Part shown: one piece after another, positions 1-5,134 of the stretch
Layout of the letters: the number at the start of each line of letters is the position of its first letter
Numbering within the stretch: the stretch's first letter is position 1
Source: an uncultured Campylobacter sp.
GTDB lineage: Bacteria; Campylobacterota; Campylobacteria; Campylobacterales; Campylobacteraceae
DNA length: 7,384 nt
Assembly: GCF_938018145.1 (NCBI RefSeq)
Contig: NZ_CALIII010000415.1
Location: 1 to 7,384, forward strand
Reading direction: 5' to 3'
Translations under genes and position numbers: made by a program
The notes under the pieces: generated by a model
The model's input: only the letters and a program-made list of their open reading frames with translations
Databases searched by the model: none
Told to the model about the DNA's origin: nothing

Positions 1-817
1 CAGTTTCTTCTATTGCAAATTTATCGTCATCTTTCGCTTGTTCAAGGCTTTGCACGGCTTCAGGCTCGTCCGCGCTATCCATATCAACAAATTTGGCCAT
101 ATCAGGCTCGTCCGCCGTTTCAAATTTGATATCCATAAGCTCATCCGGCGCATCTATCTCCGCAGAAAGATCGTCAAATTTATCGTCTTTTGCGGCTATT
201 TCAAACTCGTCAAACTCCGTCGCCTCATCGTCCGTGCCGTCCAAATCCAGCTCTTCGTCTCCGAGTTTCTCGCTTAGCTCGTCCATATCGTCGATAGCTT
301 TTACGATCTCGTTTAACTCGTCAAAGGCGCTATCTTTGCCGGACGCCGCTTGCGAAATATCGTCAAGCTCGTCGTCTAGCCTAAGCTCGCCTGGATCCAG
401 CTCCATGATCTCGTCTTCAAAGACGTCTTCGGCCGGATCGTCTATAAACTCAAACCCCTTGACCGAGACCTCGCTGGTTTCATCGCTTGTCGCAGTAGGC
501 TGCTCGGCGCTCTTTGTCTTGCTCGCTAGATCCTCCACGATAGTGATAAATTCCGTCGGCAAAAACGGCTTTGGCAGTATCCTGTCGGCATTTTCAAAGG
601 TCGGAGAATTTTTAGAGGAAAGGTATAAAATTTTATTTGCGAATTCTTTTAGGTTCATCTCTTTTGCGTCGATATCGCTGTCGATGATAAGCACGTCAAA
701 AACGCCGCTAAGCTCGCTGGCATCGCCGATCTCGACGTATTCGTAACCCATTTTGCTAAGAGCCAGCGTCGCCAAACGCGATACCGCGGGATTGGCGTTT
801 ACAAGAACGATTTTCAC
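1..817 (-). CDS. Highly acidic protein with degenerate receiver-like N-terminus (partial, C-terminus off window)
   Basis: The reading frame starts at a GTG (815-817) behind AAGGAG and stays open to the left edge, giving 272 complete codons. Residues 1-100 look like a response-regulator receiver fold. The opening LVNANPAVSRL resembles the usual LVDDNPxxxR strand, but both acidic-pocket residues are replaced (N7, A8). The strand DVLIIDSD places D46 where the phospho-acceptor Asp sits. S67/S68 follow the next strand (ILYLSS), and K83-P84-F85 matches the conserved Lys-Pro. After about residue 105 comes a long, probably disordered tail dominated by Asp and Glu, with repeated ADEP and DDKF motifs. 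From memory, the C. jejuni gene beside fliR (Cj1178c) is annotated only as 'highly acidic protein'; order and acidity match. It lies 64 bp downstream of fliR and is probably co-transcribed. Function is unknown. A phosphorylation-independent interaction domain is an inference. Confidence 0.85.
   Translation of the reverse strand, partial: MKIVLVNANPAVSRLATLALSKMGYEYVEIGDASELSGVFDVLIIDSDIDAKEMNLKEFANKILYLSSKNSPTFENADRILPKPFLPTEFITIVEDLASKTKSAEQPTATSDETSEVSVKGFEFIDDPAEDVFEDEIMELDPGELRLDDELDDISQAASGKDSAFDELNEIVKAIDDMDELSEKLGDEELDLDGTDDEATEFDEFEIAAKDDKFDDLSAEIDAPDELMDIKFETADEPDMAKFVDMDSADEPEAVQSLEQAKDDDKFAIEET
60..115 (-). repeat. In-frame direct repeat in the acidic tail
   Basis: The 14-mer TCAGGCTCGTCCGC (plus-strand sense) occurs at 60-73 and again at 102-115, offset by 42 bp or exactly 14 codons. 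In the protein it encodes the two ADEP copies (residues 235-238 and 249-252). The offset keeps the frame, so copy-number change here would lengthen or shorten the acidic tail without breaking it. Confidence 0.7.
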
Positions 818-822
818 GAATT

Positions 823-828
823 CTCCTT
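823..828 (-). promoter_or_regulatory. Shine-Dalgarno of the acidic-protein gene, fixes the GTG start
   Basis: On the minus strand AAGGAG lies five bases before the GTG at 815-817. It supports this non-ATG start, since no in-frame ATG with a comparable site is seen just upstream. Confidence 0.8.
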
Positions 829-881
829 TTTATACCTAAAAAACGTATTTTAAAACATTTTCCATTACTTCAAGCTTAGTT

Positions 882-1643
882 TTAGAAAAATAGCGACGGA
901 AGATCGTTGATAACGCGAAGCACGAGCTGCCTAAAAAGCTCCATCATGCCCGCTAGTATCGCGATCAGCACGGCAAAGCCGATCGTGATCTTGATCGGAT
1001 AGCCCACGACTAGCAGGTTAAACTGCGGCATCGTCTTCATCAACATACCAAAAATCAGATCCGAAAGCAGCGAGAGCGCCAAAATCGGGAAGGAAATGAT
1101 AAATCCAAAAGTAAATAAATTTATCATGGACTTTGAGGCGTACTGCACTATATCGGGACTCGGGTAAAAGCCGCCCAGCGGCACGTGCGTAAGCGAATTT
1201 GAGATAAAAAGCAAGATCAAATGATGCCCGTCGAAGGCCAAAAAAGTCATGAGTGCGAGAAAATTTATGATATTTGAGATTACGGGCGAGCTAAGGCCGG
1301 TCTGCGGGTCAAGTACCGAAGCCATCGAAAAGCCCATGATCATCGATATCTGCTCGCCAGCTAACTGCAAACTGGCAAAAACGATGTGAAGCAGCAGTCC
1401 TGCGCAAACTCCCAGCGCCGCCTCGCTAACGATCTCTACGGCCAGATAGTAAATCTCGCCGTTTTTAATGCTAGCAAGCGGAAATAAAAATAGCGTTAGC
1501 AGAAACGAAAACGCGGTCTTGACGCTCATAGGTATCTGCTCGTGCCCGTAAAACGGGAAAAATAGCATCAGCCCGCCGATACGCGCAAACAGTAGCATAA
1601 AGGTGATGACGCGCTCGGGCGCAAAAAACTCGACTAGCTCCAC
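882..1643 (-). CDS. fliR: Flagellar biosynthesis protein FliR
   Basis: The 253-residue product is an inner-membrane component of the flagellar type III export gate, where FliR assembles with FliP and FliQ. Hydrophobic segments cover most of the chain: about residues 12-32, 41-56, 65-92, 121-151, 174-199 and 210-235. The family hallmark near the C-terminus is visible as PQFNLLVVGYPIKI (206-219), as is the loop GFSMASVLDPQTG (104-116). Length matches the usual FliR size of about 255. The start is a GTG at 1641-1643 with only a weak purine-rich ribosome site (GAAAGAG), which suggests modest translation. The acidic-protein gene follows 64 bp downstream. Upstream lies a 421-bp non-coding gap, so fliR may have its own promoter rather than depending only on the rpsB operon. 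The SctT/EscT homologues of virulence secretion systems are a less likely alternative, because no other injectisome genes are nearby. Confidence 0.95.
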   Translation of the reverse strand: MELVEFFAPERVITFMLLFARIGGLMLFFPFYGHEQIPMSVKTAFSFLLTLFLFPLASIKNGEIYYLAVEIVSEAALGVCAGLLLHIVFASLQLAGEQISMIMGFSMASVLDPQTGLSSPVISNIINFLALMTFLAFDGHHLILLFISNSLTHVPLGGFYPSPDIVQYASKSMINLFTFGFIISFPILALSLLSDLIFGMLMKTMPQFNLLVVGYPIKITIGFAVLIAILAGMMELFRQLVLRVINDLPSLFF

Positions 1644-2064
1644 CTGACTCTTTCGTTTTAAATTTAAATGCCGTTATTTTAGGGTTAAATCCTTGAAAAT
1701 TCGGTAAATTTGAAAGACAGATGAAAATGTGCGGAAATTTAGGCGTGATCAAGGGCTACAAAATACCGCTTTGTCTGCCAAATTTTATTCGTGCCGTTGT
1801 TGCTTTTTAAATTTAAGAGGTTTAAATTTGGCGGTCGCTTTTAGCTTTTGTTTTGGGTTAAATTTTAGCTTGTCGTGCGGTAAATTTAAAAAATCGCTAC
1901 GCTTTATAAAATACGGCTACGAGACTAAATTTGATCATAAATTTTGTTCGTTCAGAAGTAGTCGCTTTAGGCGGTTTGCGATAAATTTAAACTCAAAAAA
2001 TAGCTTGCAAATTTGAGCTTAAATTTTAAGCCATAAATTTGGCAAATCGTTGCTGTAAAAATAT
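1644..2064. repeat. 421-bp intergenic gap with 14 AAATTT words, no convincing gene
   Basis: This gap between the ABC ATPase stop and fliR carries no family I recognise in any frame. AAATTT occurs 14 times, starting at 1660, 1706, 1735, 1780, 1809, 1824, 1860, 1882, 1927, 1939, 1983, 2009, 2021 and 2035. Simple base composition would predict fewer than one. The word is its own reverse complement, so it reads the same on both strands. The same word appears elsewhere in the window, so part of this is a genome-wide habit, but the density here is extreme. A palindrome GCTTAAATTTTAAGC sits at 2017-2031. Small open frames in the gap encode Lys/Phe/Asn-Leu strings that simply reflect the word. It could be a decayed gene, a protein-binding region or neutral filler. 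Confidence 0.75.
1676..1681 (-). promoter_or_regulatory. Candidate -10 element for fliR
   Basis: On the minus strand TAAAAT lies 33 bp before the fliR GTG, preceded by AT-rich sequence with several short T-runs. That fits the loose sigma-70 pattern of Campylobacter. No sigma-54 (GG-N10-GC) or clear sigma-28 element is seen. The call is weak, because TA-rich hexamers are common in this gap. Confidence 0.3.
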
Positions 2065-2721
2065 TTAAATGGCTTCTGGATAAATTAAAGAGAATTTTTT
2101 ATCTTCGAGGCGGTAAACCTCGTCGCATCTTTGCGCAAGTTCGTTGTCGTGAGTAACCAAAACCAGTGCCGCATCGTTTGCTTTTATGTAGTTAAACAGC
2201 GTTTGCATCACTTCGTTTGCGGTTTGTTTGTCTAGATTTCCCGTCGGCTCGTCGGCAAATATCACGCGCGGCTTTTTGCAAAGTACTCTAGCAATCGAGA
2301 CGCGCTGCTGCTGGCCGCCGCTTAGCTCGCCTACTTTTTGATTCATTACGCCGTCTATTTTTAAATTTGCCAAAATTTCATTGTCGATTTTCTGAGCGGA
2401 CAAAACAGAGGCTAGCTCAATATTTTCGTGCGCGCTAAAGCCTTTAAAAAGATAGTGCGCCTGAAAAATGATACCGAAATCAAATCTGCGGATCCGCAAA
2501 AGCTCGTTTGCCGATAGGTCGTAAAGCGATTTGCCCCCATAGATAACTTCGCCGTTTTTGGGTCGTAAAAGAGTGGAAAGTATATGAAGTATAGTTGATT
2601 TGCCGCAGCCGCTAACGCCCGTTATAGCGCAGCTGCCGCCGGCATTGACGCTTAAATTTACATCCTCAAAGAGCGTATAATCATACGCAAAGCCTAGATT
2701 TACGCCCTTTAAGATTTCCAT
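2065..2721 (-). CDS. ABC transporter ATP-binding protein, LolD/MacB-type
   Basis: This is a complete 218-residue nucleotide-binding subunit. The motifs run in order: Walker A GVSGCGKST (35-43), Q-loop FQ (Q87), signature LSGGQ (133-137), Walker B VIFADE (153-158) with catalytic E158, D-loop NLD (162-164) and switch H191 in THD. The phrases DEPTGNLD and the RIRRFDFGIIFQ stretch before the Q-loop are typical of the LolD/MacB/FtsE branch. That branch powers membrane-extrusion or mechanotransmission transporters rather than small-molecule import. No permease gene lies beside it, so its partner must be encoded elsewhere. The gene begins six bases after tsf, with no good Shine-Dalgarno (only AATTTA before the ATG), suggesting reinitiation after tsf. 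From memory it corresponds to C. jejuni Cj1180c in the same position. LolD is the best functional guess; FtsE cannot be excluded from sequence alone. Confidence 0.9.
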   Translation of the reverse strand: MEILKGVNLGFAYDYTLFEDVNLSVNAGGSCAITGVSGCGKSTILHILSTLLRPKNGEVIYGGKSLYDLSANELLRIRRFDFGIIFQAHYLFKGFSAHENIELASVLSAQKIDNEILANLKIDGVMNQKVGELSGGQQQRVSIARVLCKKPRVIFADEPTGNLDKQTANEVMQTLFNYIKANDAALVLVTHDNELAQRCDEVYRLEDKKFSLIYPEAI

Positions 2722-2727
2722 TAAATT

Positions 2728-3792
2728 TTAGCCTATTTGCGCCGCAACCTCGGCCGCAAAGTCCTCGTTTTTCTTCTCTAGGCCTTCGCCAAGTTCGAAG
2801 CGAACGTATTTTACCACCTCGATCTTGCCGCCTAGCTCTTTGCCTTTTTCTTCAACGACTTGCTCGATAGTTTTTTTATCGTCCATTACGTAAAACTGTC
2901 CAAGTAGCGTAAGGCGCTGATCTAAAACGGTGTTGTCGGCATAAAATCTCTCGATCTTGCCAGGGATGATCTTATCCCAAATTTTCTCAGGTTTGCCTTC
3001 AGCCTTTAGCTCTTCTTCGATCGCTTTTGTAGCTTTAGCAAGCTCGGCATCGCCTATTTGGCAGCGGCTAGCATACTCAGGGATGTGATGAAGCGGCTTG
3101 CCTAGGCGTTTTAGCTCTTCGTTATCTTTTTCAAGCTCGGCGCGAAGTGCGATAAATTCCTTCTCGACAAACTCTTTGTCAAGGTCTTTGTAGCTTATAA
3201 CGCTTGGCTTCATAGCAGCTGCGTGCATGCACAAATTTCTTGCAAATTCAGCCGCTTTGTTTGCGATTTCTGCACTTTCGCAAGCTAGACCGATAAGCAC
3301 GCCTACGCGGCCGTTTGAGTGCACATAGCCGTTTACTACGCCTTTATCGTCCGCTTTTATAGTCTCAAAGCGGCGAACGACCAAATTTTCGCCGATAGTA
3401 GCGATCTGGCTTTTGAAATAATCCTCAAATTTAACGCCGTTGATAACGCTTGCGTTTAGGCTCTCGACGTCTTTTATCAAATTTGTTTGGATGTGCGCCG
3501 TAGCGTCTTTGGTCAAATTTTGAAACTGAGCGTTTTTAGCGACGAAGTCGGTCTCAGAGTTTATCTCGCTGATGGTCGCGGTTTTGCAGTGATCGCAAAC
3601 AACAACGCTCACAAGACCCTCGCTAGCTAGGCGGTCAGCCTTTTTAGCGGCCTGACCTAGACCTTTTTCGCGCAATATATCAACGGCTTTTTCCATATCG
3701 CCGTTAGCCTCGGCTAGCGCCTTTTTGCAGTCCATCATTCCGGCTCCGGTTGATTCGCGGAGCTCTTTTACCATTTGTGCGCTGATTTCCAT
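2728..3792 (-). CDS. tsf: Translation elongation factor Ts
   Basis: EF-Ts is the nucleotide-exchange factor that regenerates EF-Tu-GTP. The N-terminal UBA-like domain (residues 1-55) carries the family signature LRESTGAGMMDCKKAL (11-26). The EF-Tu contact motif TDFVAKN is at 81-87, where D82 and F83 would be the residues that disturb the Mg site of EF-Tu. At 354 residues it is longer than E. coli EF-Ts (283) and matches the longer epsilonproteobacterial form, which has an enlarged C-terminal dimerisation region. A CDHC pair (C66, C69) lies in the strand before TDFVAKN; whether it binds metal is unknown. The start ATG overlaps the rpsB stop by one base (TAATG), so translation is probably coupled to rpsB. 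The rpsB-tsf pairing is nearly universal in bacteria. Confidence 0.97.
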   Translation of the reverse strand: MEISAQMVKELRESTGAGMMDCKKALAEANGDMEKAVDILREKGLGQAAKKADRLASEGLVSVVVCDHCKTATISEINSETDFVAKNAQFQNLTKDATAHIQTNLIKDVESLNASVINGVKFEDYFKSQIATIGENLVVRRFETIKADDKGVVNGYVHSNGRVGVLIGLACESAEIANKAAEFARNLCMHAAAMKPSVISYKDLDKEFVEKEFIALRAELEKDNEELKRLGKPLHHIPEYASRCQIGDAELAKATKAIEEELKAEGKPEKIWDKIIPGKIERFYADNTVLDQRLTLLGQFYVMDDKKTIEQVVEEKGKELGGKIEVVKYVRFELGEGLEKKNEDFAAEVAAQIG

Positions 3793-4592
3793 TACTCTTC
3801 GTCCTCGCTGAAGTCCTCGGAGAAGTCTTCGTTAACAGCCTCGTTTACGACTGCGTCTTTTTCGGCTTGGCTTACGGCCTCTTTGCCTTCTTCTTGCTCG
3901 CCGCCGTCTTTTTCAAGCTGAGAGCGTCCCTCGATGATAGCCTCAGCCATCTCTTGGCAGAAAAGCTGAACCGAGCGGATCGCGTCGTCGTTGCCAGGGA
4001 TTGGGAAGTCGATAACGTCAGGATCGCAGTTTGTATCGATCGGAGCTACGACAGGGATTTTTAGGCGGTTAGCCTCTTGAACGGCGATTTTTTCTTTTAC
4101 CGTGTCGATGACGAAAATCATATCAGGCACGGTTTTTAGGTTTCTGATACCGCCTAGAGACGCTAGAAGCTTCTCTTTTTTGCGGCGAAGCATTAGAGCT
4201 TCTTTTTTAGTTAGTAAATTTATAGAGCCGTCTTCTTCCATAGCCTCGATTACTTCGAGCTTGCGGATAGATTGGCGGATAGTGCCGAAGTTCGTCATCA
4301 TGCCGCCTAGCCAGCGGTGATTTACGTACGGCATGCCGCATTTTTCAGCATACTCTTTTAGAGTTGCGCCGGCTTGCTTTTTAGTACCTACGAAAAGTAT
4401 AGTCTTACCCTCTGCAGCCGCGTCGCGAACGACGTTATAAGTGTAGCGGAAGTAGCGGATAGTTTTTTGTAGATCTATGATATAGATACCTTTTCTCTCG
4501 CCGAAAATGAATTTTTTCATCTTCGGATTCCATCTGCGCGTTTGGTGTCCGAAATGAACGCCGCACTCTAGCAAATCTCTCATTGTTACCAT
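3792..4592 (-). CDS. rpsB: 30S ribosomal protein S2
   Basis: S2 joins the small subunit late and, with S1, helps mRNA loading. The N-terminal signature [19 protein letters not shown] (residues 7-25) is unmistakable, followed by the conserved [17 protein letters not shown] and later [12 protein letters not shown] and [13 protein letters not shown]. Length is 266 residues, slightly longer than the E. coli protein (241). The difference is mainly an acidic C-terminal tail (from about residue 225) ending in repeated [12 protein letters not shown]. The start ATG has a strong AAGGAG seven bases upstream; a second in-frame ATG three codons later is less well placed. The gene heads the leftward operon and is read from the promoter near 4709. 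Its leader carries pairings that suggest regulation. Confidence 0.97.
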   Translation of the reverse strand: MVTMRDLLECGVHFGHQTRRWNPKMKKFIFGERKGIYIIDLQKTIRYFRYTYNVVRDAAAEGKTILFVGTKKQAGATLKEYAEKCGMPYVNHRWLGGMMTNFGTIRQSIRKLEVIEAMEEDGSINLLTKKEALMLRRKKEKLLASLGGIRNLKTVPDMIFVIDTVKEKIAVQEANRLKIPVVAPIDTNCDPDVIDFPIPGNDDAIRSVQLFCQEMAEAIIEGRSQLEKDGGEQEEGKEAVSQAEKDAVVNEAVNEDFSEDFSEDEE

Positions 4593-4702
4593 GAGTTTTC
4601 TCCTTGTGGGTTTCCCCGAAATTTAGGTTTCTCCTCCACACCCATTAACATTTGCTTTTGACAAACGCAACCAAATTTTAGGACTGGTGTGTGTGAATTG
4701 AA
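4593..4702 (-). promoter_or_regulatory. rpsB 5' leader with mutually exclusive stems
   Basis: In the leftward transcript CACACC (4686-4691) can pair with GGTGTG (4637-4642), enclosing a hairpin GCGTTTG/CAAATGT at 4648-4668 with a 7-nt loop and two G-U pairs. The same GGTGTG region can instead pair through TGTGG (4636-4640) with CCACA (4605-4609), which abuts the Shine-Dalgarno. The two pairings share bases, so they cannot form together. S2 is known to repress its own mRNA in gammaproteobacteria through a leader structure. Here the analogy is an inference, and the stems are short. Confidence 0.45.
4600..4605 (-). promoter_or_regulatory. rpsB Shine-Dalgarno
   Basis: AAGGAG on the minus strand lies seven bases before the rpsB ATG. 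It touches the ACCCACA element (4605-4611) that can pair with GGGTGTGG further upstream. A second purine-rich GGAGGAG at 4631-4637 resembles a Shine-Dalgarno but has no suitably placed start. Confidence 0.8.
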
Positions 4703-4708
4703 GCTTGG

Positions 4709-4714
4709 ATTATA
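4709..4714 (-). promoter_or_regulatory. rpsB operon promoter, -10 element
   Basis: A perfect TATAAT on the minus strand is preceded by TATTTTTAAA, the T-run upstream of -10 seen in Campylobacter sigma-70 promoters, which commonly lack a -35. Transcription would start near 4702, giving a leader of about 110 nt before rpsB. Confidence 0.75.
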
Positions 4715-4770
4715 TTTAAAAATAGCTAAATTAAAGCTAAATTTAATATAACCATAAGGAACGTTTTAAA

Positions 4771-4817
4771 GATTAAGTATAAAAAATCAAAAATCAATTT
4801 TTTATATACTTTTAATC
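4771..4817. repeat. AT-rich imperfect inverted repeat between the divergent promoters
   Basis: GATTAAGTATAAAAAA (4771-4786) faces TTTTTTATATACTTTTAATC (4798-4817), complementary apart from two 2-nt bulges, around an 11-nt centre. It sits just upstream of the rightward -10 (4839) and about 55-100 bp upstream of the leftward one. It could be a regulator-binding site, a cruciform or simply AT-rich promoter DNA. Confidence 0.45.
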
Positions 4818-4838
4818 AAATATAACTATTTTTTTCGC

Positions 4839-4844
4839 TATAAT
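4839..4844 (+). promoter_or_regulatory. Rightward promoter toward the S-layer gene, -10 element
   Basis: A perfect TATAAT follows the run ATTTTTTTCGC, the typical Campylobacter sigma-70 arrangement. The start would be near 4851, giving an unusually long 284-nt leader if the transcript reaches the S-layer gene. No start codon with a usable ribosome site is seen between 4851 and 5134. Confidence 0.7.
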
Positions 4845-4912
4845 CCCCCAACTTTTTAAATCGATTTTAAGTTTATAGCATCTAGTTAAATTTATAAATA
4901 TCATTAAAATTA

Positions 4913-4980
4913 AGATTTGCGATTTAAACGCTAAAGCCTAAAGATAAGTGTATCTTTTGCTGCGTTTAGATTTGTGCGAT
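4913..4980 (+). repeat. Direct repeats flanking the leader stem-loop
   Basis: AGATTTGCGAT (4913-4923) and AGATTTGTGCGAT (4968-4980) bracket the stem-loop, differing by a 2-base TG insertion. They may be repeated binding sites or remnants of a duplication. Confidence 0.5.
4925..4968 (+). promoter_or_regulatory. Long stem-loop in the S-layer leader
   Basis: Three stacked helices can form. TAAACGC (4925-4931) pairs with GCGTTTA (4962-4968), AGC (4935-4937) with GCT (4959-4961), and AAAGATA (4940-4946) with TATCTTT (4951-4957) over an AGTG loop. That makes 17 base pairs with only small internal loops, much more than expected by chance. No U-tract follows, so it is not itself a terminator. Confidence 0.6.
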
Positions 4981-5018
4981 CATAATTTCGGTGCAGTAAA
5001 TTTTATCCTAAAACTAGA

Positions 5019-5073
5019 CCCGATTAGGCGTCGCAATCTACCCGCGAATTAAACCTAGTCGGGCTTATTTTTT
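5019..5073 (+). terminator. Rho-independent terminator-like hairpin upstream of the S-layer gene
   Basis: CCCGATTAGG (5019-5028) pairs with CCTAGTCGGG (5054-5063) over ten positions with one U-G wobble, and is followed after one C by TTATTTTTT (5065-5073). The 25-nt loop is long for a classical terminator. CCTAA at 5007-5011 could pair with TTAGG (5024-5028) and compete with the stem, giving a weak antiterminator. The hairpin ends 61 bp before the S-layer ATG. Confidence 0.6.
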
Positions 5074-5087
5074 AAACTCGTAAATCG

Positions 5088-5111
5088 TATTTAAAACGTT
5101 AAACCTATAAC
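5088..5111 (+). promoter_or_regulatory. Possible second promoter between hairpin and S-layer start
   Basis: TATTTA (5088-5093) and TATAAC (5106-5111) are possible -10 elements behind the T-run at 5065-5073. If either is used, the S-layer gene has a short leader independent of the hairpin. Both are poor matches compared with TATAAT at 4839. Confidence 0.25.
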
Positions 5112-5122
5112 CGTAACTAAAC

Positions 5123-5128
5123 AAGGAG
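5123..5128 (+). promoter_or_regulatory. S-layer gene Shine-Dalgarno
   Basis: AAGGAG lies six bases before the ATG at 5135, a strong and well-spaced site as expected for an abundant surface protein. It fixes the start. Confidence 0.85.
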
Positions 5129-5134
5129 TCCTCA

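Larger units (their letters stand above)
4851..5073 (+). ncRNA. Candidate small RNA or attenuated leader
   Basis: The stretch runs from the predicted start to the end of a terminator-like U-tract, about 223 nt, and contains no plausible reading frame. It holds a long stem-loop (4925-4968) and a closing hairpin (5019-5063). It could be an independent small RNA, or the leader of the S-layer mRNA with premature termination. I recognise no known RNA family: no SRP RNA tetraloop helix and no tmRNA features are seen, and 6S RNA cannot be judged by eye. Confidence 0.35.

Noticed and set aside
38..277. Plus-strand 79-codon basic open frame
   Set aside because: It overlaps the acidic gene in another frame, with only Lys/Arg/Ile-rich sequence and no Shine-Dalgarno.
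93..746. Plus-strand serine-rich open frame of 217 codons
   Set aside because: It is the antisense shadow of the acidic gene: Asp/Glu codons read in reverse give Ser runs. It has no ribosome site and no domain.
1471..1752. Minus-strand 93-codon open frame overlapping the fliR start
   Set aside because: Most of it lies inside fliR in another frame, and the peptide looks like no family.
1660..1887. Apparent ~74-bp periodicity of AAATTT (1660, 1735, 1809, 1882)
   Set aside because: Sequences between these positions do not align with one another, and the spacing breaks down after 1887, so it is not a tandem repeat.
1729..2016. Plus-strand 95-codon open frame in the intergenic gap
   Set aside because: Its Lys-Phe and Leu-Asn-Leu strings come directly from AAATTT words, there is no good ribosome site, and no recognisable domain. 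A decayed gene is possible but cannot be supported.
2017..2031. Palindrome GCTTAAATTTTAAGC as a terminator for the ABC gene
   Set aside because: The stem is almost all A-T, with no U-tract on the minus strand. It is more likely part of the AAATTT word bias.
3867..4320. Two plus-strand open frames (3867-4064 and 4102-4320)
   Set aside because: They are antisense shadows of rpsB, which is unambiguous across the whole stretch.
4435..4641. Minus-strand 68-codon open frame crossing the rpsB start
   Set aside because: It is an alternative frame of the rpsB leader and N-terminus; the S2 signature is in the other frame with the strong ribosome site.
4593..5134. Invertible S-layer promoter element as in the C. 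fetus sap locus
   Set aside because: I see no long inverted repeats at both ends of this region and no recombinase gene. The right side of the locus is outside the window, so inversion can be neither supported nor excluded.
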